Origin: Rhodocollybia butyracea
Lineage: Eukaryota > Basidiomycota > Agaricomycetes > Agaricales > Omphalotaceae
Direction of reading: 5' to 3'
DNA length: 64,000 nucleotides
Assembly: GCA_015501585.1 (NCBI GenBank)
Contig: JADNRY010000183.1
Coordinates: 1 to 64,000 of the forward strand
Part shown: in pieces, positions 23,716 to 34,511 of the stretch
How positions within the stretch are numbered: position 1 is the stretch's first letter
Layout of the letters: every line of letters starts with the position of its first letter
Position numbers and translations under genes: made by a program
Notes under the pieces: model-generated
What the model saw: only the letters and a program-made list of their open reading frames with translations
Database searches by the model: none
Told to the model about the DNA's origin: nothing

Positions 23716-23978
23716 AAATCTGAACTGTCCCCAGTTCTTCTTTATCTTTCACGCCCTTCCCCAAGATACGATGGGTTTTCTCCGGGGTCTGGTCACCACG
23801 TCGGCCTATTCTTTTTGCGTGCGGATTTGTTTTCAGCAGTATCTTTGAGCTGCAGTAAGTTTTACGCCCTCTAAGTCATTTTCTTTGAGTATTTAAGACT
23901 TTTCAGCGACTTTTCCATGGCCCGTTGAATCCTGCCTCCCAACTTCTCGCTGCTCGCTACTCAACTCGTCTATCCAAG

Positions 23979-25452
23979 ATGTCTACGCCTGCTGCTATGT
24001 CTAGTCCCGAGTATTTGGCTCTTAAAGCTGAGATTCTCTCGGCCTTTCAGGAATACAACAAGAAACTCGCTGAGTCTTCCGGATATGCCTCCAACTTTTA
24101 TTCTTTTGCTGGAATGGCTACGGATATGTGCGAGAAGACTGTGCGTGACCGTCTTTTTCCTCTTTTATAGTCTATTCACCAATCGTCTCTCTTTTAGGCT
24201 CGTTTCCTTCCTGCAGAGTACCGTGTTCACTTCCTCGCAGACAAGGAATTCCACCCGCCTTTCTTCAAGATTCGTAGTACCTTGGAAAACTTGGTGAAGT
24301 GGGCCTCCTCTAATCAGAAGACGTTCGCCATGCCTTCCTTCTATCCAGCACTCCGTACACTCGGCAATCAGATTTATGCTCAACAACGTGCAGAGCTTGC
24401 GGCTGCTGCCACGGCGGCAACAACTGACACTTCCACGGAGGCATCTAGTGGTGCGGTTGGAGTCGCTGCAGCGGTTACTACTGCGGTGACTGCCAATACA
24501 GCATCTAGTAAAGGTACGCACATTACTCCTTCACTCCCTATATCTCTTTTCAACGTTGTCCTAGGTAGCCGCCCTACTCGTGGCAGAAAGGCACCCAAGA
24601 CCCCCGAGATTGTCCCTGACACGGACTCTGACCCTGACGAAGTTTCTTTCGTCACTGAGGACGTCACGATGTCCGACGGCACAGGCCTTTCAACGGCAGA
24701 ACGTCTCTCTCTTAATAAAATGGTATGTCCTTCGCTTGTCTATAATGCTTTTTGGATGCGGCTGATTTTTGTTCTCAGCCGACAACCAGTGTTGTTGTCA
24801 AGGACCTTTACGGCGTTCCGATTGACACCACCGTCCCTAAGTCTCTCAAACGTCAAAAGTTCAAAGAACCTTCTGCCCTTGTACGTCACTTCTCATTTTC
24901 TCACTGTCTCACCTCCTAATCTTTGGCATTATAGAGTACCGGTACTTCGGCCAAGGTAAAGTACCTCTTTTATAAACAAGTCCCCGGTATGGACACTTCG
25001 TCTTATCTCTATTCGAAGGCTCTCGACACCACCAAATCCGGACAGGATGAAATCGCCGCAAAAAGGTTCAAAGCCAATCACCCTAGCGAGGACTATTCCA
25101 AGATCGGCAAGGATGCCACTCTGGCCTTTAATACGTCGGCTGACCGTATCGCCGGTATGTTCTTTCATCTCAACCGTCGTGCTTCTTTATATCTGACCTA
25201 CTCTTCTTAGCTTCTATTTCCGCTTTCGTCGGTCCTGCTGCCACTTCTACTCTCAAGCTTGCGCTTGACACTACCGGCAAGCCCGTCCTTACGGCAACCG
25301 AAGCCAGTCTCGTTGCCAAGGAAGCCTTCTTCCGTGGTGAGGTTGACCTCATGGTTAGCAAGATCCAGACCCTGTTGGGTTACTTGGAACTTATTACGGC
25401 TGCGCACATCTCTTCTCTTAACTTGCTTCATGTCGCCGGGCCTTCTAAATAG
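23979..25452 (+). CDS. Antisense six-exon gene inside the gypsy element, unknown protein
   Basis: It lies between pol and the 3' LTR and is read opposite to gag-pol. Exons 23979-24140, 24198-24513, 24565-24722, 24779-24880, 24935-25154 and 25211-25452 join in phase with consensus sites (GTGCGT, GTACGC, GTATGT, GTACGT, GTATGT; all YAG). The ~332-residue product starts MSTPAAMSSPEYLALKAEIL, has an Ala/Thr-rich middle, a TRGRKAPKTPE basic stretch, an acidic DTDSDPDE patch, and ends LNLLHVAGPSK. I recognise no domain; no signal peptide or membrane segment. Five spliceosomal introns survive because the genomic RNA is the other strand. It may be a captured host gene or an element-specific accessory gene; no frame breaks. 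Confidence 0.8.
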
Positions 25453-25703
25453 TCGGCTCGCCTATTCTCTACATAATTTAGTGTACTTTGTTTGTACACG
25501 GTTTTGACTTAATACAAAATTTTTGTACGCCGTCACTTGAACTTGCGCGCGTGAACTAAGTTCATATATGATTTTACTTTGAGTTCATTTGCTAAGTCCA
25601 TACTCGCCACTTCTCTTTACTTGTGAAATCCGGCAGAATTCTGACAGATCTTCCTTTACCTTCTCCTTTTGATCTCCTCGTGGTCTCCTCACGGTCTCCT
25701 CAC

Positions 25704-28700
25704 TTAATCATTTTCTCGTTCGCCTCTGATCCTCGGCTCGGTGATCGTGTTATCGTATTCATAATCACTGATCCGATCAAACTCAAAATTAACTTCTTCT
25801 GAAATTATTTTGGACTCTTCGGAACTAACATCTTTCTCGCTGGGCTCTGGCCCTTGAACAATTCTTTCGAGTTCCTCGGGAGTAAGTCCCGTAAGTGTAG
25901 ATAGATTCTCGGGAAGTGTAATTTTATGCCGGGCGTTGTAAGGCCTGACCCGAAATGGTGAGATCTTGTTTTGAAAAACTGATCCATCCATTTCGGCAAC
26001 TACATAAGCTCCTCCCTTAGTCTTTCTAATAATTATGCAGGGGCCCCACCATCTTGGCATCATTTTAGCATTAAGGGAGTTCTCCACTTGTGAATTTCTC
26101 ACTAGTACAAGGTTCCCTGGTTTGAAGTCAAAGCTTTTGATAGTGTGAGCATGCATCTTCTCATATCTTAGTGTTCTTTCTCTCTTCTCATGGTCTATGG
26201 AACTCATTATATCTTTAACATGGTCTGCATGCAGAGACAGAGCTCTGGCTCTAAGTCCAATTAACTCAGTAGTACTAAGTACATGTCCTGGCACTTGCAT
26301 GAGCCAAGTTGCTTGCATGATGTCAAAGGGGAGGACTGGGTGTGCTCCTGTCATGGCAAAGAAGGGGGAACAACCCAATCTCTTTCTAACAGTAATTCTA
26401 TCAGCCCACATCACTTCTGAGACATGGAAAGCCCACTTAGATTGGATACCATTGGCAGCCTTGTAAAGGGCCTGTCTGACATCCCAGTGTGGTCTCTCTA
26501 TCTTCCCATTAGCTTGTGAATTATAGGGAGCAATCCTAATCCCTTTGATTCCATATCTCTCTGACAAATATTTAAGTGCATTTACAAATGGTGGACCATT
26601 ATCTGTGTAGATTACAGCTAGACACCCCCATCTGCATATAATGTCCTCAAACATCCAATCACCAATTGCTTTTCCAGTTTCTTTCTGGAGTGCCCTCCCC
26701 TCCATCCAACTTGAAACATGGCACCTGCCATGCACAAAGTACTTTTTATTATTTGACTTTGGCATATGCATAGTGTCTGCATGAAGGACTTGTAAAATAG
26801 AAGGGGTGGATGTAAGCTTAGGCGGGGTCCTAATCAATTCTTTCAATCTTTCCTGACACAAGTGGCATGTCTTCACATACCAGTTGGCATCTCTATCTAG
26901 TTCAGGCCACCAGAATCTCTCAGATAACAAAGCTTTAGTGGCAAAGACACCCCTGTGCCCAAGACTATCATGAGCCGCTTTCATCATTGACATTCTGTGT
27001 TCCTTCCCCACAACTAGACAATGTTTACCCTCAATATCCCTTTTGTACAACTTGTCATCTTTCAAGAAGAATTGTCTGGCAAATTGTTTGAAGTTCAAAT
27101 AGTGGTTCTCATTGTCTTTCACAAAATCTGGCTTCCAAGCAGGGTCTTTTAACCAGGTCCTTACACTGAGGAGCCTGTTGTCCTGCTCTTTACCTCTCTC
27201 TGATCTGTGTCCTTCTTCATACTTTTCCTCACTAATATAAGGCTGTGGCTTGACAGCCTGTGGAAGGGCTGCAAGCAAAGGTGCAGTGGAGGTATCCTCC
27301 TGTGCAATCTTTCCTCTCAAAAACTGTTCTTTCATACTAGCATCCTCTGCAGTTTTCACAAAGTCTTGTACAGACTCCGCAATTTCATGAAGGAAACCAG
27401 TACGGGTATCAATCTCATCTTTAAACTCTTCCCAGGGGATGGTGGTATCTATTCCACCTTCAAAGGAGAAAGTGCAAGACTTCTCATCCGCCTGATACTC
27501 CAGCTCAGGGTTATAATACACTTCATCTCCAATTTCCCAGTCTCTTCTAGACAATCCATCAGATCCATGTAACCTTCCTGGAATATGTCTAAGATCAAAG
27601 TGGTACATCAGGATCTGTTCAATCCACCTGTTGATGGCCGCGTTTGGCACCTCATCAGGGTGTTGGATCATCCCCTTAATGAATTTTGCATCCACCTCAA
27701 CTTTTAAATTTCTAATTCCAAAGAGCCAATACTTACAAGCAAATAAGGCTCTGTATAGACCATACAACTCTCTCTTAGGTTGTGAAAACCTGGCTTCCCT
27801 GTCATTGTAGGTGATGGACCCAAATCTCGCGTAATGCCTTTTTCGGGTCTCATCATCCTGTTGTGCAATGTAGAATCCCACTCCCTTAAAGGAACTATCA
27901 ACCGACAGAATTACAGGTTCTGGACTAGTATAGTCAATTTTCCTAAGTGCAGGAGACTCCCTAATTGCCTGCTTCAAGTTATCCATAGCTTTCTGCTGTT
28001 CAGACGTCCATTCAAAGGGCACCCCCTCCTTTCTGAGTCTATTGATAGGTTCTGCAATTTTTGCATAGTTCTTGACAAACATTCTACAGACCCCAGTAGT
28101 TCCTAAGAAGCTCCTGACATCAGAGATATTTTTACAAGGTCCCCATCTCTCAATAACTCCCATCAAGTCTGGGTCTACAATTCTTCCCTCATAGCTACAT
28201 CTGTATCCAACAACTTTAAACTCTGAACAACAAATGCTTGCTTTAAATCCAGAGAAGGTACCTCCACAGTACTTTACTCTTTGAACTACTCTATTCACAT
28301 TCTGAAAGTGCTCCCAGACAAATCTGCGTATACCAGGATTTTCAGGGATAGTTTCATATCCTCCATTAGGTAATTCATACCTTGTCTTAGGACCCTTAAT
28401 TGGAACATCATCAATGTAAGGTCTTGTGACATGGGGGATCTCCTCTCTCAACATATAGGTAACATCATCATGGAATATAGGGACTGAATTGGTCCAACCC
28501 ATGGGTAAGGTGGTTAACCTAAGTGCTCCATAAGGCGTCTGGAAAGTTGTCAAGTCCCTAGATGACTCTGCTAGTGTCCTCTCATCATAACCCACATACA
28601 TATCTAAGATTGCTCCACAGGAGTAGCCAGCAAATTGTTCTGCTAACTCATCTGTTGCAGGAGGTAATCCAGAGTGTTGTATGGTAACTGCATTCAATGG

Positions 28701-29789
28701 CTCTAAACTCTGTACAATCCTTATTGACTTTCCATCTTTCTTGAGAACTCCAAACCATCTTGATCTATAAGATGAGTTTGAAGGTTCAAACACTCCTGCC
28801 TCCATCTTAGTCCTAACAACTTTACATACTTCATCATAAGTACCAGGGGGAATTGGAATATTCTTCTGGACCCAAGGAGTATGAGGGACTACAGGCATTT
28901 CTACAGGTGGGAAGAAGTCCTCTCTGAACTTTCCCCTCTCTTCATCATTCCATGCAAATCCTTTTTCTTGCACCATCATAAAATGATGCAACAACTTTCT
29001 CTCTTCTGGCCATAGAAAATCCTCGGAATGAGCATTGTCTATGACCTCCTTCCTCTCCTGAGTATACCTCCCAGTAGGTGTGAAATCTGGAGGATTCCTG
29101 CTAAGTTCAGGCATATCCTTCAATGGATCTCCATCTATCTTTCTCACTATCCTGAAGTGTTGAGGAAGTTCACCAACAATTGGTCTAACTTTCTTGGCAA
29201 CAGGCTTGTATTTATACACAGAATGAACAGGCTCTTTTGGGTTACAACCCAGAGTGGGTAGGGAATCAGAAACTGAGGAATAGAAACTCCTCTGGGTATC
29301 ATCAACTGTTTTTGTCTTTTTGATATTTTCTATTCTTTTTAGTGTCCCAAGGGACTTAGTCTTTTTAAATGTTTTTGGCACCTTAATGGACTTAAAGAAA
29401 TTATCAATTGTTTTTGGTTTTTCCACTTTTTCCCCATTTTCTCTAGGTTTTCTCAAGTGAGGAGGTCTATCATCGAGTTCAACTTCCACGGTTTGGTAGG
29501 CATATTGACTGTCAGACGGAACTCCCACACTTGGCTTTTCTTCTTCATAGGTATCATGCAAGAAATTATACAGGGTAAATTGAGCCTTTTTATCATTCTG
29601 AGTTGCATGCAAGGACTTAGCCAAGTAAGCGTTTCTCAGTTGTACAGGAGAAAATCTTTCTCTTTTGGGTAGACAATAGTCCTGAATTGTTATATTCATA
29701 GACTTGTCAATTTCAAAGATGACTGCTACCTCTCCTTGATCTTTCTCTATCAAATCCTCAAGGTTAACAGAAAACCCTCCACCTTTTCT
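25704..29789 (-). CDS. pol: Pol polyprotein: reverse transcriptase, RNase H, integrase
   Basis: The frame, open from 29789, is entered probably by -1 frameshifting from pro; the first non-AUG codon, TTG, is at 29753. RT has YIDDV (about residue 446), RNase H starts ILSVDSSFKGVGFYIAQQ, the integrase has the H2C2 finger (GHRGVF...TCHLCQ) and DDE residues in HADTM, YTDNGPP and GKIERPHWD, then a GPY/F-like end (WWGPCIIIRKTKGGAY). All domains are intact over about 1,350 residues with no stop, so the enzyme part looks functional. The order RT-RH-IN defines Ty3/gypsy. Confidence 0.95.
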   Translation of the reverse strand, partial: RKGGGFSVNLEDLIEKDQGEVAVIFEIDKSMNITIQDYCLPKRERFSPVQLRNAYLAKSLHATQNDKKAQFTLYNFLHDTYEEEKPSVGVPSDSQYAYQTVEVELDDRPPHLRKPRENGEKVEKPKTIDNFFKSIKVPKTFKKTKSLGTLKRIENIKKTKTVDDTQRSFYSSVSDSLPTLGCNPKEPVHSVYKYKPVAKKVRPIVGELPQHFRIVRKIDGDPLKDMPELSRNPPDFTPTGRYTQERKEVIDNAHSEDFLWPEERKLLHHFMMVQEKGFAWNDEERGKFREDFFPPVEMPVVPHTPWVQKNIPIPPGTYDEVCKVVRTKMEAGVFEPSNSSYRSRWFGVLKKDGKSIRIVQSLEPLNAVTIQHSGLPPATDELAEQFAGYSCGAILDMYVGYDERTLAESSRDLTTFQTPYGALRLTTLPMGWTNSVPIFHDDVTYMLREEIPHVTRPYIDDVPIKGPKTRYELPNGGYETIPENPGIRRFVWEHFQNVNRVVQRVKYCGGTFSGFKASICCSEFKVVGYRCSYEGRIVDPDLMGVIERWGPCKNISDVRSFLGTTGVCRMFVKNYAKIAEPINRLRKEGVPFEWTSEQQKAMDNLKQAIRESPALRKIDYTSPEPVILSVDSSFKGVGFYIAQQDDETRKRHYARFGSITYNDREARFSQPKRELYGLYRALFACKYWLFGIRNLKVEVDAKFIKGMIQHPDEVPNAAINRWIEQILMYHFDLRHIPGRLHGSDGLSRRDWEIGDEVYYNPELEYQADEKSCTFSFEGGIDTTIPWEEFKDEIDTRTGFLHEIAESVQDFVKTAEDASMKEQFLRGKIAQEDTSTAPLLAALPQAVKPQPYISEEKYEEGHRSERGKEQDNRLLSVRTWLKDPAWKPDFVKDNENHYLNFKQFARQFFLKDDKLYKRDIEGKHCLVVGKEHRMSMMKAAHDSLGHRGVFATKALLSERFWWPELDRDANWYVKTCHLCQERLKELIRTPPKLTSTPSILQVLHADTMHMPKSNNKKYFVHGRCHVSSWMEGRALQKETGKAIGDWMFEDIICRWGCLAVIYTDNGPPFVNALKYLSERYGIKGIRIAPYNSQANGKIERPHWDVRQALYKAANGIQSKWAFHVSEVMWADRITVRKRLGCSPFFAMTGAHPVLPFDIMQATWLMQVPGHVLSTTELIGLRARALSLHADHVKDIMSSIDHEKRERTLRYEKMHAHTIKSFDFKPGNLVLVRNSQVENSLNAKMMPRWWGPCIIIRKTKGGAYVVAEMDGSVFQNKISPFRVRPYNARHKITLPENLSTLTGLTPEELERIVQGPEPSEKDVSSEESKIISEEVNFEFDRISDYEYDNTITEPRIRGEREND

Positions 29790-30952
29790 TTAGTGTCTGA
29801 GTTCTCTCTTGCCATCTTTATCTCCTCTCTTACATTCTCCTTGATGTCAACACTTGGCGGCCTCTTTGTCATAATGGCAGCAGTTCCTCTTGCAAAGGTA
29901 GGTATGGTTAACCTTCTACTAGACATTGGATCATTCAAGGTCACTATCTGTCTTCCATCAGCATAATTCTGAATTTGAGTTTGCATCAGAGTGTCAAAGG
30001 GCCTTCCTAAAAGTACATCATAGGCTGGGGATCTGATGACATGTACTTGTAATAATACAGTCATATCTCCAAACAGGAATGGTACATTCCTTGCCAATCC
30101 TAAAGATTTGTCTAAGCTCTTATTTGCACTCTGCATGTAAATCACAATATCAGGGTCCCAAACTAAACTCGACTTCTCAGCTTGATTCTGAGATATGGAT
30201 ACAATCTGTGAACCAGAGTCCAACAGACACTCTACATGATTTCTTCCATTCAAGAGTGGGTAAATAGACCTTAGACTTTGTGAGTCAGAGGCTACCACTA
30301 TTTGTTTGGGTTTCTCTTCTGGACTTAGAGCTTCTAGGTATTGTAGAACAACATCACCAACCACATAGGCAGACACAGTCTCTCCATTGTTGGATTTAGC
30401 TTTCTCCACTTTTTCCCAAGTCACAGTAGGTAAGTTTTGGACATCTATGGCACTGTGATCTAGACTGATCCCTTCAAACTGGGACTTGACTAGGGCAGGC
30501 GTATTCCTTACTGGCACCTTCTGTTGACTAACTCTAGCTTTCAACTCTTCTCTAATAGGTTTGGCCGCAGCCAAGAGTTCACTAGTTTTGAGAGTGACTT
30601 CACTGTCAAGAATCTTTTCTACAATGGTGCGCACATTTCCAGATTTCTCTATCGGTGCAACAAAATTATAGGCAGGCTCCTTGTCCTCTACTTGGTGAAA
30701 TCTCTCGCTTGCTTTCTCATCACTTGACATCCCTAACACTGGGAGTTCAGACACATCTTTCACATTTAGAAACGGGTTTGCTGGTATTTCACTAATTTCA
30801 AAATCAAGATCACTATCTTTTGATTTTGACACATCTCTTCTTTTATTTATTACAGGTACAGGGGGAACAGAAACATAAGCTTTATTTGCTGGAGGAGAAT
30901 GGTTCTCAGAGGACTTGGTCACAGCTTTGGTCCTAATCATTGAACTCTTCAT
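29750..30952 (-). CDS. pro: Aspartic protease (Pro)
   Basis: A 400-codon frame with the retropepsin-type motif LLDSGSQIVSIS and the flap and C-terminal pattern SPAYDVLLGRPFD. Its ATG shares bases with the gag stop (ATGA), so it is probably made by coupled reinitiation. It ends in TGA overlapping the pol frame, with a candidate slippery heptamer 20 bases before the stop. Confidence 0.9.
   Translation of the reverse strand: MKSSMIRTKAVTKSSENHSPPANKAYVSVPPVPVINKRRDVSKSKDSDLDFEISEIPANPFLNVKDVSELPVLGMSSDEKASERFHQVEDKEPAYNFVAPIEKSGNVRTIVEKILDSEVTLKTSELLAAAKPIREELKARVSQQKVPVRNTPALVKSQFEGISLDHSAIDVQNLPTVTWEKVEKAKSNNGETVSAYVVGDVVLQYLEALSPEEKPKQIVVASDSQSLRSIYPLLNGRNHVECLLDSGSQIVSISQNQAEKSSLVWDPDIVIYMQSANKSLDKSLGLARNVPFLFGDMTVLLQVHVIRSPAYDVLLGRPFDTLMQTQIQNYADGRQIVTLNDPMSSRRLTIPTFARGTAAIMTKRPPSVDIKENVREEIKMARENSDTKEKVEGFLLTLRI
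29771..29777 (-). promoter_or_regulatory. Candidate -1 ribosomal frameshift heptamer (pro-pol)
   Basis: G GGT TTT in the pro frame fits X XXY YYZ. It lies inside the pro/pol overlap (29752-29789), and slipping back one base enters pol (GGGFSVNLEDLIEK). There is no other route to pol with an ATG. Confidence 0.65.
30949..30952 (-). promoter_or_regulatory. ATGA stop-start overlap between gag and pro
   Basis: The TGA of gag and the ATG of pro share two bases. No X XXY YYZ heptamer precedes it, so termination-reinitiation is more likely than frameshifting at this junction. Confidence 0.7.
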
Positions 30953-32863
30953 TTTTCCTGCTGCTCACGTTCTTGCTGCCTCCGAGTTTGAACAAAGGCT
31001 TCTAACTCCTTCAAAGTTGGCTGAACGGGACTCTGTTGTACAAGTTGTGTCATAGGATTGACACTACTCATATTATTTTGAGATCCCCAGTTCATGCCGT
31101 TATTAGGGGTGAACTGACTCTGGTTCAAAAACTGGTTCATGGGAATTCCCATGGGGTTCACATACTGAGTTCCAGGTGGAGTCCATCCAACTTGTGAAAA
31201 TTGACTCTGTTGAGTGGGCATAGCATAACTCTGCTCATATGCATTATACATCTGAGGCTGAGGGTTTTTCATACTCTGCAACTCTTTTTCTAACTGAGCA
31301 ATCTTCATTTCTCTGGAGTCTAACTGATTACTTAGATAAGTGGACATAGTAGCAGTGTTGATCATTCCCGGTACATGCATGGGAGTACTCTGTACTAAGT
31401 TCACAGATCTCTCCTTCTGTCCTTTATTTGCATAATAAAAGTCAATCCTGTCCTTTTCACAGACAGCACCAACCGGCTCTCTTGGAATAGGAAAATTTCC
31501 TGGTAAGCGGACTCTGCCATTCACCAGAATAATTCTACCCAATTCTAATAGATCTGCCCTATGCGAACACTCATCTCTCATATGACCTTCTTCATTACAA
31601 AAAAAACAAGCCCAGCGAGTCTGGGGATCACTTTGCGGAGGTCTGTTATCTCGATTACTATATCCCCCAGAGGTCCTTTGGTTGGAGTACTGACTTGTTT
31701 GTCCAGAACTCCTCTCCACATTACTCTGTTGAAATGTTCTCAAGAGATCATCCATCTGCTTGGAGTTCTCCTGTCTTAACTCATTCTGACTTATTTTGAT
31801 GGTGTCCAAAAGAACTGCCATCTTTTCTGACATCAAATCTTTCATTTCCTGTTGCAGGTTCTCTGACTTTACTCTATTTCTAGCTTCAGATGAAGAGTTG
31901 TCTTTGGGTTTGTCATAGGTTGGGGTATAAATCCCTGGCATCGTTCCCCTAACTATCTCTTCACCTTGTCTAATCACATCATCAATCTCATACAAATCAT
32001 CCTGTCTTGCTTTCTGACCCACAGGAACTTTCCTGCTTTTTCCTTTTAAGTGCAAAGCAGAAAAAATTGCGGTCCTGAAGCCTGCCTCCAAAGCTCCTGT
32101 GAATTTCTCCACAAGTTCTCTGTTTGTAACAAGAGGCGCAATTTGTACTGCTGCACCAGCCAAGGCCGGTGGGTTCAACTCTAGCGTGATTGCTCTAAAC
32201 TTTCTGATAAGTGACAAGTACTCATCCAAGTCTGTGCTATCAATATTTTTGTACTTCTTGAACAATCTATTCAACTCTCTTATAGTTCCTCTTTCTTCAT
32301 CTGAGGCACCTGGGTAGCTGGCAAGAACTGCTCTCTTTGAACTCCTCAAATGTCTTAGTAGTGTCAGAAGCTTCAGGCAAAGCCTTCCACTCCCAAGACA
32401 CACTTCCATCTGGGTATCTCAGACTCCACTTTCTCTTTTCATCCTGGTCAGTCACTGAACAGTCACTGAACAGATTTTCTAACTCTTCAAAATATCTTCT
32501 GACTTTTAAAGGGTCATCAGTCCCTTCAACAGTTAGAGCAGGAGCATCCCTGGTACCAGGTCTTGGCATAGAAGGACTCATTCTGACTATCTGATTTTGT
32601 AATGGCAAGTTTGTGTTTGTAGGTTGGTTTGAAACTGGAGACGTAGGTCTAGTTCTCTGAGTGTTCAAGTTAGAATTAATTCTTCCTTGTGTTGCACTTG
32701 TAGCTAAATTTCTAGCTCTTTGGGCAATTGAGGGCGAAGTTCCTTCAAGTCTCGAAGTGCTCTGAGAGGGCCTTGTGCTAGCAGACTGTTGGTTTTCAAG
32801 TTGTTGCTTTGCCTTAGCAGAAGCGCGGGTATGAACTCGGTCACCAATAGTGTTAGATAACAC
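30949..32863 (-). CDS. gag: Gag polyprotein, one frameshift
   Basis: Structural capsid protein. The N-terminal 188-codon frame (32863-32297; Gln/Ser/Thr-rich start, then ALTVEGTDDPLKVRRYFEELENLF) must move one frame near 32340 to continue into the 486-codon frame ending at 30949. Reading one A fewer in an AAA run gives FKRAVLASYPGASDEE, typical gag capsid. The C-terminal region has a CCHC zinc knuckle (CFFCNEEGHMRDEC) and a Gln/Met/Asn-rich tail. The stop overlaps the pro start as ATGA. Confidence 0.9.
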
Positions 32864-32964
32864 AGTTGTTCTCTGTCTCTTTTGGGTTGGCTGTGGTAGG
32901 CCTTTTTATATCAAGCAAGTGATAAATGTATAGGTCCAAAAAAATAAAATCTGGGCTGCTAATA
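32864..32964. other. Short gypsy leader between primer-binding site and gag
   Basis: About 100 bases, AT-rich on the plus strand, with nothing recognisable other than the leader of gag. Confidence 0.4.
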
Positions 32965-32982
32965 CCCTCGCGGTGGGCTCCA
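32965..32982 (-). other. Primer-binding site
   Basis: TGGAGCCCACCGCGAGGG starts two bases inside the 5' LTR, with the TGG expected to pair with a tRNA CCA end. I could not assign the tRNA species. Confidence 0.7.
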
Positions 32983-32984
32983 GA

Positions 32985-34511
32985 TGAGAGGTCTAAACTG
33001 GGGTGAACTTAGAAATGGCTTACACAACCACACCAAACACACACACAACTTATTACTCAGTTCGGGTTTTTAGTTCAGCCAAATAATATATATTTTAAAC
33101 TTCAATCTATTCAAGTGCTTCCTTGCTACACTGAGTGTTATTTCACTAAGTGCCTTCCCTTTCAAAGTACAGACTTATTTAAGCTGATCCCCAAGCTCTG
33201 AGCTGTCAAACAAATACTATTCCTAAGTCCCTTGGTAAAATCACAAATTAACACAAGTCACAACTGACCAGAGGGTGTCCCTATAACTCAGACAGAGCTC
33301 TGACTGCAGCCTAACTGTGGTTTGAAAATAATATTCAAAGTCCTTTCTAAGTCTTTGTCTTAACTTCTCTGCACTCAGTTCACACTGAATCTCTTTCTGT
33401 CTCTTTACTCAAGTTCAATTGCTTGTCAATTTCTCTCTGTAAATCCCAGTCTTTATATCAATTCAATCTTTTAGTAGTAGCCTGATAAGGAGCTGCTACA
33501 CCTGGTGGGGGTAAGAAAGAATGCTTTTCTCTTCATTTCCTTGCCTTTTTATACTCCTAGGTCCTTGAAATTTTCTTAATTAAGGTACCATGGGTTGGTA
33601 AGACTCTCTTGGCTTGCCAAGAGCCAAGAAGATAAATCTCATGTTGCCCTTGTTAGCCATAACTGAGCTTATAAGTGTTCTCCTGGTTCCTACACTGTCC
33701 CCAGGGCTCTATATCATTGTCTCATGGGTCCTCTACCCATATTACACCTTTTCTACATCTTTTATTTAATAAGTAACGGAGGGGAGGGAAGAACGATGCA
33801 TTCCCGATGAGTGGTTCGACTCTGATGCGCTTTAAGCGCCGGGCGGTCCGTCCGTCCCGCGGTTCAAGTTTGCGGCGTCGTTCCGTATCTCCCCTTTTCT
33901 CTTCTCCTCCCGGGTCCTACCGGGTACTTGTATACATGTGGACCGTCCCGTAGGTCGGTCCGAATAAATTTTATTATAGGCACGTCGCTAGGACGCGCCC
34001 CGCCTTTCTTTTACTGCCGGCGCCGGGCCACTTTGATCCCCGGCGCCTAATTCATCACTAATCGTCTAGTTTCTCTCTGTAGTTCGTTCCAGGGAACCAG
34101 TGCTTCGATTCTCTTACTTTAAACGGATATGGGTTCGCATTATGCTTGCACTCATTCGTCTCTCTTCATCTATTTTAATCCTGTCTTGTATATCCCTGTA
34201 TAGGACTTTTTGTAGTAGGTAGTATTAATTGAATAGACTTTAGATCTGGCAAGCCTAAATCAATCTAGGTAAATCAATTTGATTGATTTTGAGTTTGTGG
34301 GTCAACGATGCATCCTTGCACAGTAATGTAGCCTCTTAAAACATAGTGTATCTCCCTTCAAATGGGTTTCTACATACTAGATACCTGAAGTGGACCTTCA
34401 AAGTGTCTAATACATAACGTACCCTAGGTAGTGACGTGACGTGTTTCACGGGGTCTTTTAAATGATGACATTTCGCTTGAATTTCGGCGTACAGCGTAAT
34501 TCGGCGTGTCA
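32985..34511 (-). repeat. 5' LTR of the gypsy element (element orientation)
   Basis: It begins TGACACGCC and ends ...GACCTCTCA in the sense of the element. The primer-binding site follows it at 32965-32982. The middle holds a GC-rich block (about 33770-34050) with strong hairpins. Confidence 0.93.

Larger units (their letters stand above)
22175..34511 (-). mobile_element. Ty3/gypsy LTR retrotransposon (12.3 kb), nested in the Helitron
   Basis: Two 1,527-bp direct repeats flank gag-pro-pol read on the minus strand. The host bases ACGC occur at 22171-22174 and again at 34512-34515, a 4-bp target-site duplication, and deleting the element restores the Helitron frame. By eye the LTRs differ at only four positions, so insertion is recent. 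It is about twice the size of typical fungal gypsy elements because of the long LTRs and an extra antisense gene. There is no chromodomain; pol ends with a GPY/F-like module. Confidence 0.95.

Noticed and set aside
26197..29672. Plus-strand frames across gypsy pol
   Set aside because: Shadows of pol; no start context or splice sites, unlike the antisense gene at 23979.
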